The translations under genes and the position numbers were made by a program. Under the pieces are notes generated by a model. That model was not told where the DNA came from, did not search any database, and was given only the letters and a program-made list of their open reading frames with translations. A stretch of DNA of 64,000 nt, from contig NZ_JOJL01000008.1 of assembly GCF_000721705.1 (NCBI RefSeq), positions 248,001 to 312,000 on the forward strand, given 5' to 3'. Source of the DNA: Actinoplanes subtropicus. Lineage in GTDB: Bacteria > Actinomycetota > Actinomycetes > Mycobacteriales > Micromonosporaceae. This document shows, one piece after another, positions 8,474 through 17,599 of the stretch (position 1 is the first letter of the stretch; each line of letters opens with the position of its first letter).

Positions 8474-9562
8474 TCACAGAGAGCGCAGGGTCTCCGCCGC
8501 CTTCTCCGGGACGACGTCGTTGACGAAGGCGCCCATCGCGGACTCCGAACCGGCCAGGAACTTCAGCTTGTCGGCGGCCCGGCGGATGCTGAACAGCTGC
8601 AGGTGCAGGTAGCCCAGCTCGCGCCCCTCGCCGACCACGGCCTGGTGCCAGGCCGAGATGTACGGCATCGGCTTGCCGAACAGCGCGTCGAAGCGCCGCA
8701 GCACGTCCAGGTACAGCGGCCCGAACGCGTCCCGCTCCTCGTCCGAGAGCGCCGGAATGTCCGGCACCTTGCGGTGCGGGGCCAGTTGCACCTCGTACGG
8801 CCAGCGGGACGCCGCCGGCACGTACGCCGTCCAGTGCTCGTTGGCCGCGACGACCCGGGCCCCGGACGCGCGCTCGGCCGCCAGCACGTCGGTGTACAGG
8901 TCGCGCCCGGTCCGGGAGTTGTAGCGGCCGGCCGCCCGCAGCATCTGCTGGGTGCGCGGCGGCACCGTCGGGTACGCGTAGATCTGCCCGTGCGGGTGGT
9001 GCAGGGTCACGCCGATCTCGACGCCCCTGTTCTCGAACGGGAACACCTGGGCGACGCCGGTGAGCGCCGACATCTCGGCGGTGCGGTCGGCGAGCACGTC
9101 GATCACCGTACGGACGCGGGACGGCGGAAGCTTGCCGAACGAGCCGTTGTGGTCGCTGGTGAAGCAGATGACCTCGCAGCGGCCGACGCCGGCGCGCACC
9201 GGCACCATGTCGGTGATGGCGGTGACCTCGTCCGGCTTGACGCGGTCGCTGAACGACGGGAACTGGTTCTCGAAGACCACCACGTCGTAGTCGGGCGCCG
9301 GGATCTCGCTGGCGAACGCCGGGCTCGACGGGCAGAGCGGGCACGCGTCGCTGGGCGGCAGGAAGGTGCGGGTCTGCCGGTGCGCGGCGACCGCCACCCA
9401 CTCGTCGACCAGCGGGTCGTAGCGCAGCTGGGAGGTGGGTGGCGGGGGCGGCAGGTGCCGGGTGTCCGGATACTCCGCCCGGTGGGTCTGCGCCTCCTCG
9501 TTGAAGTAGATCAGCTCCCGGCCGTCGGAGAGGCGGATCGCCTGGCGGCTCTTGAAGGTCAC
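8474..9562 (-). CDS. galT: Galactose-1-phosphate uridylyltransferase
   Basis: Second step of the Leloir pathway: transfers UMP from UDP-glucose to galactose-1-phosphate. The active-site motif LHHPHGQIYAYP is intact (His-Pro-His, the His nucleophile), with zinc-site Cys in DACPLCPSS and late His residues in SAWHQAVV and LHLQLFSIRR. The GTG at 9562 gives 362 residues, the normal length, and overlaps the upstream regulator's stop by 4 bp (GTGA), which decides the start over longer in-frame options. Translational coupling with the DeoR-type regulator suggests a sugar-responsive operon. No galK or galE lies in the window. Confidence 0.95.
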   Translation of the reverse strand: MTFKSRQAIRLSDGRELIYFNEEAQTHRAEYPDTRHLPPPPPTSQLRYDPLVDEWVAVAAHRQTRTFLPPSDACPLCPSSPAFASEIPAPDYDVVVFENQFPSFSDRVKPDEVTAITDMVPVRAGVGRCEVICFTSDHNGSFGKLPPSRVRTVIDVLADRTAEMSALTGVAQVFPFENRGVEIGVTLHHPHGQIYAYPTVPPRTQQMLRAAGRYNSRTGRDLYTDVLAAERASGARVVAANEHWTAYVPAASRWPYEVQLAPHRKVPDIPALSDEERDAFGPLYLDVLRRFDALFGKPMPYISAWHQAVVGEGRELGYLHLQLFSIRRAADKLKFLAGSESAMGAFVNDVVPEKAAETLRSL

Positions 9563-10335
9563 TGCGCGCTCACCATCACGAGTTCGGGCACGGTCTCTTC
9601 CAGCAGGGTGCGGGCCTGGTCGTCCAGGCCGTCGTCGGTGATCAGCACGTCGGCGCGCTCCAAGGGGACGATCGAGGAGATGCCGACCGTTCCCCACTTG
9701 GTGTGGTCGGCGAGCACGACCAGGCGCTCGGCCGCCTCGACCAGGGCGCGGTTGACGTCGGCCTCCATCAGGTTGGGGGTGGTGTAGCCGGCGCGCTCGC
9801 TCATGCCGTGCACGCCGAGGAAGAGCATGTCCAGGTGCAGGGTGCCGATCGCGGCGACGGCGACCGGGCCGACCAGGGCGTCCGAGGGGGTACGCGTCCC
9901 GCCGGTGAGCACCACGGTCTGATCGGGGCGGCCGGCGCGGTAGAAGACGTCGGCGACCGGGATCGAGTTGGTGACCACGGTCAGCGAGGGCACGTCGACC
10001 AGCCGCTGCGCGAGGCCGGCCGTGGTGGTGCCGGCCGAGAGCGCGATCGCGTCGCCGGGGGAGACCAGCGTGGCGGCGTGCATGGCCATGGCCGCCTTCT
10101 CGGCGCGCTGGCGGACGGACTTGGCGGCGAAGCCGGGCTCGTGCGCGGAGCCGGGGCTCACCGTGGTGGCGCCGCCGTGTACCTTCGCCAGCAGGCCACG
10201 GTCGGCCAGCGACTCGAGGTCGCGGCGGATGGTCATGTCGGAGACGCCGTATTCGGTGGCCAATTCGCTCACCCGGACGCCGCCGGCGGCGCGAACCCGG
10301 TCGAGGATGGCGGCCTGGCGTTGTTGGGCTAGCAC
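9559..10335 (-). CDS. DeoR-family transcriptional regulator
   Basis: A 258-residue regulator using the GTG at 10335. The N-terminal winged helix-turn-helix is clear (RQAAILDRVRAAGGVRVSEL, then GVSDMTIRRDLESLADRGLL), followed by the DeoR sugar-phosphate-sensing domain (SAGTTTAGLAQRL, VVTNSIPVA, DMLFLGVHGM). It is the first gene of a two-gene unit with galT, so a galactose or related sugar-phosphate signal is likely. A Met at 10371 is an alternative start, but it would place the direct-repeat operator candidate (10355-10370) inside the gene, so the shorter form is preferred. Confidence 0.88.
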   Translation of the reverse strand: MLAQQRQAAILDRVRAAGGVRVSELATEYGVSDMTIRRDLESLADRGLLAKVHGGATTVSPGSAHEPGFAAKSVRQRAEKAAMAMHAATLVSPGDAIALSAGTTTAGLAQRLVDVPSLTVVTNSIPVADVFYRAGRPDQTVVLTGGTRTPSDALVGPVAVAAIGTLHLDMLFLGVHGMSERAGYTTPNLMEADVNRALVEAAERLVVLADHTKWGTVGISSIVPLERADVLITDDGLDDQARTLLEETVPELVMVSAQ

Positions 10336-10354
10336 TAGAGGATCCGCACTATTT

Positions 10355-10370
10355 CGAACACGCCCGAACA
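10355..10370. promoter_or_regulatory. Candidate operator, direct repeat CGAACA
   Basis: CGAACA-CGCC-CGAACA: two identical hexamers one helical turn (10 bp) apart, 20 bp upstream of the chosen regulator start. DeoR-type proteins often bind short direct repeats at their own promoter; binding here is inferred. Confidence 0.35.
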
Positions 10371-10405
10371 TTACCTTGCGGTCGGCCGTGAGGGAAAGGG
10401 CGTAC

Positions 10406-11320
10406 TCAGATACCTCGGCCACGCTTGTGCAGCGCTGAAAGAACATTCTCGACCTTGACCGCACCCGTCATGGCCGCCAAGGCGATCGCGGTCCGCGGCT
10501 CCTTCCAGTTCGCGCGCACCGCCTCCTTGCTGAACTGCCAGGCCTGACTGCGGTTCCCGCTCGCCGCCGACCAGCAAGCCAGCTGCCCGTACACCCGGGC
10601 CGCGCCGGGCTTGCACCCGCTGATCTCCGGGTGACGCTGCATCATCCATCGCAGCGACGAGATCTTGGTCGCATACTCGTACGCGTAATGCGAGGTCCGC
10701 CCCCAGAGCACGCGCACCAGCGGCTCGTCCAGGTGCACGATCGGCGCCCGCCGCGCGGCCCGCAGCAGCAGGTCCCAATCCTCGTTCTGGCTGCCCGGCG
10801 CGTCCTCGGCGACCAGCCCGATCGCCTCCTCGGCCAGCGCCTGGCGGCGGATCAGGAACGACGACGAGTGCAGCATCGCCATCCGGGAGCGGGCCAGCTC
10901 CTCGAGCGTGACCCGGCTGCGCCCGGCCAGCCGCGGGTTGCACCGGCCCTCGTACTCGACCTCGATCGCACACGTGGCCATCTCGGCGTCCGGGTCGGCG
11001 AGCAGCGCGGCCACCTGCCGGCGCAGCTTGTCCGGCAGCCAGCGGTCGTCGTCGTCGCAGAACGCCACATACTCGGTGTCCAGCGCCAGGATGCCGGTGT
11101 TGCGGGCGCCGGCCAGCCCCGCGGCCCGCCAGTTGGTCAGCACCAGCACCCGGACGCCCTCGGTGGCGGCCAGCAGGTAGTCCGGCTCGGCCTGGTCGTA
11201 CACCACCAGGATCTTCAGCTCGCCGGGGTAGCGCTGCTCGCGCACCGCGGCGATCGACTTGCGGACCAGCTCGGGCCGGTTGCGGGTGGGGATGACCACG
11301 CCCACCGATGGCCAGTTCAC
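10406..11320 (-). CDS. GT2-family glycosyltransferase
   Basis: A 304-residue GT-A fold enzyme expected to move a sugar from a nucleotide donor during polysaccharide assembly. Seen: VGVVIPTRNRPELVRKSI at the N-terminus, the metal/nucleotide-binding cluster FCDDDDRWLP, and NEDWDLLLRA as the likely catalytic-base region. No transmembrane segment is obvious. GTG at 11320 sits 7 bp after GGAGG and overlaps the sulfotransferase stop by 4 bp. It closes the sulfotransferase-GT pair of this locus; donor and acceptor are unknown. Confidence 0.88.
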   Translation of the reverse strand: MNWPSVGVVIPTRNRPELVRKSIAAVREQRYPGELKILVVYDQAEPDYLLAATEGVRVLVLTNWRAAGLAGARNTGILALDTEYVAFCDDDDRWLPDKLRRQVAALLADPDAEMATCAIEVEYEGRCNPRLAGRSRVTLEELARSRMAMLHSSSFLIRRQALAEEAIGLVAEDAPGSQNEDWDLLLRAARRAPIVHLDEPLVRVLWGRTSHYAYEYATKISSLRWMMQRHPEISGCKPGAARVYGQLACWSAASGNRSQAWQFSKEAVRANWKEPRTAIALAAMTGAVKVENVLSALHKRGRGI

Positions 11321-12261
11321 CGCGCCACCTCCAGGGCGGGCGACGGGTTCAGCGGGTAGCCGTACGCCCGGAGCATCGGCCCGCAGACCGCGCCGACCAG
11401 GCGGCGCTGGCGCGGCGGCAGCGCGCTCACCCAGCTGTCGTCCCGGCGCAGCGCCAGCCGGCCGACGGTGAACCGCATCGGGTTGCCGGCCGCGCTGTGC
11501 CCCACCTTCAGGTCGGCCTGGCCGTCGTGCACGAAGTCCAGGTCGGCCGGGCCGACGTCGAGGCCGGCGAAGGTGGCGATGCCGGCGAGCGCGGCCCGCG
11601 GGTCGGTCACGAACTCCTCGTAGCGGATCCGGCGTACCGCCACGCCGCGGCGGGCGAGCAGGCCGAACGCGGCGTTGTGCGCGTTCCACAGCAACGCCGA
11701 GCGGCCGGGTGAGTAGCGGGTCATCTGCTGCGTGCCGTCGGTCTCCGGCCGGTCCACCGTCTTGGTCCACGAGTACGCGACCCCGCGCGCGTCCCGCACC
11801 ACGTGCACCACCCGCAGGTCGAGGTCGCCCGACCAGCGCAGCACGTGGGCCAGTGCCGAGTGCTTGGACGAGTCCACGACGATCCGCGCGCCGGAGACCT
11901 CATGCGCGGCCGAGTAGATCCGGGAGTAGTACTCGGCGTACTCGTGCACCTCCTCGGGGGCCTCGACGGCGGTGGCCAGCCGCGGGATGTGCCGGGTGCG
12001 CTCGACGGCGTCGCGCAGGTAGTGGACCCGGTCGACGTCCACGTTGTGCCAGCCGTTGAAGGCGAGCGCGCCGACCCGCCGCCAGAAGCCGCAGGCCGAG
12101 AACTTCGCGCCGCAGCCGCAGCGCTCGTCGTCGCGCAGGTCGCGTTGCCAGAGGTGGACCACCTCGCCGAGCGCGCACACGCCGGGAAGTTCGCCGAGCA
12201 GACGCTCGACGAGCGTTGTCCCGCTACGTCCCAATCCGCCCAGAAATAACACCCGTGCCAC
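11317..12261 (-). CDS. PAPS-dependent sulfotransferase
   Basis: A 314-residue enzyme of the sulfotransferase superfamily, expected to transfer sulfate from PAPS to a carbohydrate or similar acceptor. The 5'-phosphosulfate loop is at the N-terminus (LGGLGRSGTTLVERLLG); the 3'-phosphate-binding element appears as VVHVVRDARGVAYSW. A Cys cluster (RCGCGAKFSACGFW) near residue 50 may be structural. It is translationally coupled to the following GT2 gene and divergent from the WecG-like gene. Two sulfotransferases and an APS kinase in one polysaccharide locus imply sulfated product. Confidence 0.88.
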   Translation of the reverse strand: MARVLFLGGLGRSGTTLVERLLGELPGVCALGEVVHLWQRDLRDDERCGCGAKFSACGFWRRVGALAFNGWHNVDVDRVHYLRDAVERTRHIPRLATAVEAPEEVHEYAEYYSRIYSAAHEVSGARIVVDSSKHSALAHVLRWSGDLDLRVVHVVRDARGVAYSWTKTVDRPETDGTQQMTRYSPGRSALLWNAHNAAFGLLARRGVAVRRIRYEEFVTDPRAALAGIATFAGLDVGPADLDFVHDGQADLKVGHSAAGNPMRFTVGRLALRRDDSWVSALPPRQRRLVGAVCGPMLRAYGYPLNPSPALEVAR

Positions 12262-12323
12262 TTTGGCCCACCTTCGCTCGTTTCGCTCCTATAACGAGGC
12301 AAACACCGTGAAGGAGGCGACAG

Positions 12324-13106
12324 GTGCCCATCGAGGCTTTCGAGCGGGTCGACCTGGATGGAACGGGTATCGACCGGATCACCGAGGCCGAGGTCGTGGC
12401 CGTGGTGCGGGATGCGCTCACCCATGGCCGGGGCGGGCGGATCGTCACGCCGAACATCGACATCCTGCGCCGGGCGCAGACCGACGACGAGGCGCGCGAG
12501 CACCTCGACGACGCCGACCTGATCGTGGCGGACGGCATGCCGCTGATCTGGGCGAGCAAGCTCGGCGGCACCCCGCTGCCGGAGCGGGTGGCCGGCAGCA
12601 GCCTGATCTGGTCGCTGTCGGCGGGCCTGGCGCTCGACAAGCGGTCCATCTTCGTGATCGGCGGCTCGCCGGAGACCGACGGCGCGGCCCGCGCGGCCGA
12701 CAAGCTGGAGCGGGAGTGCCCGGGCCTGCGGGTGGCCGGGACGCTGTGCCCGGACTTCGGTTTCGAGGACGATCCGACCACGTACGAGCAATTCTGCGCC
12801 AAGGTGATCGACGCGGAACCGGACCTGGTCTTCGTCGGTCTCGGCTTCCCCAAACAGGAGCGGATGATCGCCCGGTTGCGGCCGGGGCTGCCGGCCGCGT
12901 GGTTCATCGGCTGCGGCGCGGCGGTCAACTTCGTGGCCGGCGACGTGGCCCGGGCGCCGCGCTGGATGCAGCGGACCGGACTGGAGTGGGCGCACCGGCT
13001 GGGCAACGATCCGAGGCGGCTGGCCGGGCGATACCTGCGGCACGACGCGCCGTACGCGCTGAAGCTGCTGGCCCGGGCGCCCGGGCAGCGCGTCAGATCA
13101 AAATAG
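12324..13106 (+). CDS. WecG/TagA/CpsF-family glycosyltransferase
   Basis: A 260-residue GT26-family enzyme; relatives add ManNAc or ManNAcA to a lipid-linked sugar at the inner membrane. Family blocks are seen in order: VTPNIDILRRAQTD, DADLIVADGMPLIWASKL, a Rossmann-like FVIGGSPETDGAA, and LVFVGLGFPKQERM; GCGAAVNFVAGDVARAPRWM completes the core. The GTG start at 12324 has AAGGAGG (12311-12317) 6 bp upstream, which fixes it. It is divergent from the sulfotransferase by 62 bp. This is the only plus-strand glycosyltransferase of the locus and may act early in repeat-unit assembly. Confidence 0.9.
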   Translation: MPIEAFERVDLDGTGIDRITEAEVVAVVRDALTHGRGGRIVTPNIDILRRAQTDDEAREHLDDADLIVADGMPLIWASKLGGTPLPERVAGSSLIWSLSAGLALDKRSIFVIGGSPETDGAARAADKLERECPGLRVAGTLCPDFGFEDDPTTYEQFCAKVIDAEPDLVFVGLGFPKQERMIARLRPGLPAAWFIGCGAAVNFVAGDVARAPRWMQRTGLEWAHRLGNDPRRLAGRYLRHDAPYALKLLARAPGQRVRSK

Positions 13107-13110
13107 GTGC

Positions 13111-13485
13111 ATGACGTTCACCTTCGAGGACCTGCACCACGTCCAGTTGCTGTGCCCGCCCGGTGGGGAGGGGGAGGCCCGTGCGTTCTACGCGGGGGTG
13201 CTCGGCATGACCGAGTTGGCGAAGCCGCCGGTGCTGGCCGCCCGGGGCGGGTGCTGGTTCCGCGGCGGCGGCTGGGAGGTGCACGTCAGCCCGGTGCCGG
13301 GCTTCGTGCCGGAACGAAAGGCGCATCCCGGCGTACTCGTGCATGGTCTTGATCTTTTGGCGGCGCGCCTGGAAGCCGCCGGTCACCCGGTCGAGTGGGA
13401 TCCGCACTTCCCGGGTCACCGGCGGCTCTACGCGCACGACGCGCATGGCAACCGGCTCGAATTCCTGGAAGAGATCAAGGGTTGA
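13111..13485 (+). CDS. VOC-family (glyoxalase-like) protein
   Basis: A 124-residue vicinal-oxygen-chelate fold protein (LHHVQLLCPPGGEGEARAFY, GVLGMTELAKP, late DAHGNRLEFLE). These fold as beta-alpha-beta-beta-beta modules and bind a metal; function ranges from glyoxalase to antibiotic-binding protein and cannot be told here. It begins 4 bp after the glycosyltransferase stop and its last 11 bp overlap the convergent GH26-like gene. Confidence 0.85.
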   Translation: MTFTFEDLHHVQLLCPPGGEGEARAFYAGVLGMTELAKPPVLAARGGCWFRGGGWEVHVSPVPGFVPERKAHPGVLVHGLDLLAARLEAAGHPVEWDPHFPGHRRLYAHDAHGNRLEFLEEIKG

Positions 13486-14464
13486 AATAGCGGTCGCGGA
13501 CCAGGCTCTGGAAGGCCTTGAACGCGGGTTTGTCGCCGGTGAGCTGGAACTGCCTGGTCGGTCCGCTGCCGTCCGGGTCGGAGTCGAAGTAGGCGACCGC
13601 CTTGATCTGCGGGTTGGCCTTGAAGGTGCGCTCGGCGTCCTTCAGCCAGGCGGCCCGGCGCTGCGACCCCCATGCCTTGGCCACCCCGAACTCGCCGATG
13701 ATGATCGGCTTGGGGTGGCCGGCCGCGAACCGCAGGAACGGGCCCATGAGCTGGCCGATCGGCTGGAACGTCTCGCCGGCGTAGACGTCCACACAGGTCC
13801 AGTCGACCTGGTCGTCGCCCGGGTAGAAGCTCGGCGCGTCGCCCCGGATGAACCCCTCCGCGGTCGGGCACCACACCCAGGAGACGTTGTCCGCGCGCTC
13901 CTCCCGGAAGATCCCGCGGACGTACTTCCAGGCGGCGATGTAGTCCTCGGCCGACCACATGGTGGCCCGCAGGTTGGGCCGGTCCATCTCCCAGCGCATC
14001 CGCAGCAGCACCGGCCGATGGATCTTCCGGATCGCGACGGCCTGCTTGCGGATCAGGTCGTCGTAGTCGCCGTCCAGGATGGACCGGTTGTCGCCGGTGG
14101 CCCAGCTGATCATCAGGGTCGCGCCGTCGGCGAGGAACTCCTGGTCCGAGGCGGTGCCGACCGGCTGCTCGAAGCGGCGGTACGTGTTGATGATGCTCAA
14201 CCGCCGGCCGAGGTCGTTCTCCAGGCTGTCGACCGCGGCGAGCCGGCCCACGTGGGTCAGCTCCTCCGGCTTGATCCACGCTCCGACCAGCGCGCCCTCG
14301 GACGGCGCGCGGACCGGGCCGCTCTCGAACGGCCCGCGATCGAGCGCGATCGCCGCGGGTTTCCCGGACAAGTCGGAGGGCGGCGGCGCCTTGTCCTTTT
14401 TGTCCGCGGCGGAGCAGCCGGCCAGCAGCAAAAAACCGATAAAAGCGACGAAACCCCTACGCAT
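13475..14464 (-). CDS. GH26-like glycoside hydrolase, lipoprotein
   Basis: A 329-residue exported protein: a short basic n-region, hydrophobic FVAFIGFLLLAG and lipobox LAGC give a lipid-anchored precursor with Cys about residue 16. The mature part is a (beta/alpha)8 glycoside hydrolase of GH26 type (LLRMRWEMDRPNLR as the acid/base region with Glu, PIIIGEFGVAKAWGS with the nucleophile Glu). Family members cut beta-mannans and related glucans. Placed at the end of a polysaccharide operon, it may trim or release the polymer outside the cell. It overlaps the methyltransferase stop by 8 bp upstream. Confidence 0.8.
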   Translation of the reverse strand: MRRGFVAFIGFLLLAGCSAADKKDKAPPPSDLSGKPAAIALDRGPFESGPVRAPSEGALVGAWIKPEELTHVGRLAAVDSLENDLGRRLSIINTYRRFEQPVGTASDQEFLADGATLMISWATGDNRSILDGDYDDLIRKQAVAIRKIHRPVLLRMRWEMDRPNLRATMWSAEDYIAAWKYVRGIFREERADNVSWVWCPTAEGFIRGDAPSFYPGDDQVDWTCVDVYAGETFQPIGQLMGPFLRFAAGHPKPIIIGEFGVAKAWGSQRRAAWLKDAERTFKANPQIKAVAYFDSDPDGSGPTRQFQLTGDKPAFKAFQSLVRDRYFNP

Positions 14465-15191
14465 GGGTACGCCGAGCCGTGTAGAGCACGTTCACCGCAT
14501 ACCCATCGCTCCCGGGCAGCCGCCGCACCGCCGCATCCGCCACCCGGACCAGCGGATTCCCGTGCCAGCCCGGCGTGATCATCGAGAAGCCGCGGCGCTC
14601 GACGATCTCGAAGCCGTGCCGGCCGAGCAGCGACTCCACCTGGTCGTGGGAGAGCTCGGCGAACCAGCGGTCGCCGCGGTGCCGCCGGGCCCGCAGGTGC
14701 CGCAGCGAGCCGGCGTTGCCGTGGTTCTCCACCACCAGAACGCCGGACATCGGCTCGGGCAGCGCCTTCGCGGCGAACGCCAGCGCCCGGTCGCGGACCG
14801 CCTCGTCCACATTGAGCAGCAGCCGGAACATGGTCACGATCGCCGGGGAGCCGGCCTCGACCGGGGACGGCGCCGGGCCGTCCGCGGCGACCCGGTGCCA
14901 GTGCGCGTGCGAGCCGACGTCGGCGGCCTTGACCATCATCGCGGCCGACGTGTCGTACCCGTGCGCCTCCCGGACCAGGCCGTGCAGCGTACGGATGGCC
15001 CGCCCGGTGCCGCAGGCGAAGTCGTGCTGCACCGGCGCGCGTGGGCCGAACTCGCGCCGGACCAGCGTGCGCAGGTAGTCGCGTTGCCGTTGGTTGATCT
15101 GCGACGCGTAGCTGTCCGGCGCGTACGTGATGGTCTCGTACTTCTCGACCGCCGCGGTGTCCTGGAACACCTTGGTGTAATCCGTGCTCAT
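14457..15191 (-). CDS. SAM-dependent methyltransferase
   Basis: A 244-residue class I methyltransferase: motif I is HDFACGTGRAIRTLHG, motif II/III region GYDTSAAMMVKAA and later IVTMFRLLLNVDE. ATG at 15191 has GGAGGAG at 15196-15202 and overlaps the flippase stop (ATGA). The position within the polysaccharide operon suggests O-methylation of a sugar or carrier-linked chain; small-molecule substrates are also possible. Confidence 0.82.
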   Translation of the reverse strand: MSTDYTKVFQDTAAVEKYETITYAPDSYASQINQRQRDYLRTLVRREFGPRAPVQHDFACGTGRAIRTLHGLVREAHGYDTSAAMMVKAADVGSHAHWHRVAADGPAPSPVEAGSPAIVTMFRLLLNVDEAVRDRALAFAAKALPEPMSGVLVVENHGNAGSLRHLRARRHRGDRWFAELSHDQVESLLGRHGFEIVERRGFSMITPGWHGNPLVRVADAAVRRLPGSDGYAVNVLYTARRTHA

Positions 15192-16714
15192 CTGCTCCTC
15201 CGTTGGCTGGTGAACGCCTCCAGCGCGAGCGGGCCGCGGAGCAGCCAGACCCCCGCCAGGAAGGCCGGTACGGCAAGTGCGGGACCGGCCACCGGGCCGG
15301 CCAGCAGGGGAAGCGCGCCGAAGCAGGCCAGCGACAGCAGCGCGGCGGCCCGGGTGCCCCGGCCGAAGGGGTGCAGGCGGGCGACCCGGCCGACCTGGAT
15401 CAGCGGCAGCACGTTGTTCGCGACCATCGCGCCGGCCAGCCCGATCGCCGCGCCGAGCGCCCCGAACCGGGGGATGAGCAGCACGTCCAGCCCGATCGTG
15501 ACACCCAGCGCGATCAGGACGTTGACCAGGTTCCACGAGGTACGCCCGGCCATCGCGAGGACCATGTCGACCATGCCGCAGCCGGTCGCGACCAGCATCG
15601 CGCTCGCCAGGATCACCACCACGGTCCGCCCGGCCGTGTAGCCCGCGCCGAACAGCCGCAGGTAGAGCGGCGCCAACTGGATCACCAGCAGGTTGATCGG
15701 CCAGGTCACCAGCACCAGCCAGCCGGTCGCGGTCTGGTAGAGGTGATTGGCCCGCTCGCGGTCGCCGGTGGCCAGCGCCTCGGCCAGCCGCGGCTGCACC
15801 GATTGCGAGATGCCCTGGTTGGCGAACTGAATGAGCACGACGAATCGCCCGGCCACCGCGTAGACCGCCGCCGGCGTCAGGCCACCCAGGGCCGCCACCA
15901 GCAGCACGTCCACCCGCTGCAGCGCGAGCTGGGCGACGCTGGCGAGCGCGCGCGGCCCGGTGAAGCGCCAGAAATCCCGGCGCATGCCGCGCCGTTCGAC
16001 CCGGCGGGTGGTCACCCCAGGCGGTTTGCTCGCGAGATAGAGCTTGCGGATGGCGTACGCGGAAAGCACCGTCACCGGCAGGTAGGGGACCGCCCACGCG
16101 AACGCGAACATCGGCAGAACCGAGCCGGCCAGCGAGGCGGCCGTCCACAGTGCGGCCACCCCGGCCGCGGCCACCAGCAGCAACTGCAGCGCGCTGCGGA
16201 GGATGCGGTCGTAGAGCACGGTCGGGCGCATCGCCCGGTAGCCGCGGGTCGCCGTGAGCAGCGCGTCGGTGAGCGCCTGCAACGGCATGAACAGGGCCAG
16301 CACCCGCAGCCCGGCGGTGTGCGTGCCGACCGCGGCCGCCGCCTGGTGCGCGGTGGTGCGGGCGATCGCCGGCGCCGCCAGCCACATGCCGGCCGCCAGC
16401 AGCAGCGACATGCCGATCACCGGGGCGAGCCCGGTGCGCAGGCAGGCCCCGAGCAGCTCGGTGCGGCCGGTGGCGCGCAGCCGGGCCGGCCAGTAGACCA
16501 GGCCGGTCTGGGTGCCGAGCTTCGCCAGGCCGCCGGCCAGCACGAAGGCGGCGGTGGAGGCGAAGAACGCGCCGGCCTGATCCGGGCCCAGCGAGCGGGC
16601 GACGATCCAGGTGACCGCGAAGCCGGTGCCGCCGGCGAGCGCCGAGCCGACCATGTTGGCCAGGCCGCCGCGCGCGACGGCTTTCGTGCCGTTTTTCTCC
16701 AATAAATCAGTCAT
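15188..16714 (-). CDS. Wzx-like polysaccharide flippase (MOP superfamily)
   Basis: A 508-residue integral membrane protein with about 13-14 hydrophobic segments, of the MATE/oligosaccharidyl-lipid/polysaccharide exporter type. N-terminal GGLANMVGSALAGGTGFAVT and paired helices fit PST/Wzx family layout. It would flip undecaprenyl-linked repeat units to the outer face, before polymerisation by the O-antigen-ligase-type protein encoded upstream (18.8-20.2 kb). It overlaps neighbours by 4 bp on both sides. Confidence 0.87.
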   Translation of the reverse strand: MTDLLEKNGTKAVARGGLANMVGSALAGGTGFAVTWIVARSLGPDQAGAFFASTAAFVLAGGLAKLGTQTGLVYWPARLRATGRTELLGACLRTGLAPVIGMSLLLAAGMWLAAPAIARTTAHQAAAAVGTHTAGLRVLALFMPLQALTDALLTATRGYRAMRPTVLYDRILRSALQLLLVAAAGVAALWTAASLAGSVLPMFAFAWAVPYLPVTVLSAYAIRKLYLASKPPGVTTRRVERRGMRRDFWRFTGPRALASVAQLALQRVDVLLVAALGGLTPAAVYAVAGRFVVLIQFANQGISQSVQPRLAEALATGDRERANHLYQTATGWLVLVTWPINLLVIQLAPLYLRLFGAGYTAGRTVVVILASAMLVATGCGMVDMVLAMAGRTSWNLVNVLIALGVTIGLDVLLIPRFGALGAAIGLAGAMVANNVLPLIQVGRVARLHPFGRGTRAAALLSLACFGALPLLAGPVAGPALAVPAFLAGVWLLRGPLALEAFTSQRRSR

Positions 16715-17589
16715 GTGCGGCGCCAGACCGGTGTCCGGCCCAGCCAGCGGGCCAGCGCGTCGTCGTGCGGCTGGTAGTGGCCGGTCAGCTCGCGGCGCAG
16801 CCCGGGGTCCATGTCGGCCTGCCGGGGGCGGGCGTTGTGCCGCTCGAACGGCGGCCGTTCCAGGTAGGTGGGCAGGCCCAGGAACGAGCAGACCTCGTCG
16901 TACACGTCCTCCGGCTCGGTGAAGAACCGCTCGCTCTCCACCACGTGGATCCGCTCCCGGCCGACGTGCTGCGCCATCACGCTCAGGTAGCGGGCGTACT
17001 CGCCGCGCGCCCGGTAGGCGTGATGCTGGTGCGCGAAGCTGTAGTACGACGGGTCGGCGGCCAGCCGCTCCTCCTGCCGGTGCAGCCGGGCCGGTTCGAG
17101 GGCGAGCGCCGCGCCGAAGTCCCGCTCGGTCTCGAAGCCGCGGGCCACCTCGTGGTGGTGCTGCGAGTACGCCCGCTCGACCGGGTCACGGACCAGCACC
17201 AGCAGCCGGGCGCCGGGCAGGTCGAGGGCGATCCGGGCGGCCGCCTGCGGGTGGTACATGTAGTACGGGCTCGACTCGAAGGTCTGCGCGGCCACGCCGT
17301 ACCGCTCGCTGACCTTGTCGGCGCTGCGTACCAGCGGGAAATGCGCCTTGTACCAGGCCGGCCCGCGGTCGTACGAGGTGTCGAAGTAGTGCACGCCCTT
17401 GTGCAGCACGGCCTTGAGCACGACCGGGTGCGCGGCCAGCGCCCGGTACATCGAGGTCGTCCCGCAGCGCTGGCCGCCGCAGATGAGGAACGACGGGTTC
17501 ATCCGGCCCGGCGAGGTGAGCCGGCCGTACGACCAGGTGCCCAGGTGCACGACCCGTTTCATCGGGGCCGGCATGTTGCGTACGTCCAT
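16711..17589 (-). CDS. PAPS-dependent sulfotransferase
   Basis: A 292-residue sulfotransferase of the heparan-sulfate N/O-sulfotransferase-like group. The PAPS 5' loop is FLICGGQRCGTTSMYRAL; the 3'-phosphate site is LVLVRDPVERAYSQHHHE, with Arg and Ser in expected places, and a catalytic basic residue likely in KGVHYFD. It differs from the sulfotransferase at 11.3 kb (HHHE and KGVHYFD features are absent there), so the two probably act at different positions on the polymer. ATGA overlap with the flippase gene. Confidence 0.9.
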   Translation of the reverse strand: MDVRNMPAPMKRVVHLGTWSYGRLTSPGRMNPSFLICGGQRCGTTSMYRALAAHPVVLKAVLHKGVHYFDTSYDRGPAWYKAHFPLVRSADKVSERYGVAAQTFESSPYYMYHPQAAARIALDLPGARLLVLVRDPVERAYSQHHHEVARGFETERDFGAALALEPARLHRQEERLAADPSYYSFAHQHHAYRARGEYARYLSVMAQHVGRERIHVVESERFFTEPEDVYDEVCSFLGLPTYLERPPFERHNARPRQADMDPGLRRELTGHYQPHDDALARWLGRTPVWRRT

Positions 17590-17599
17590 CGTGCTCTCC

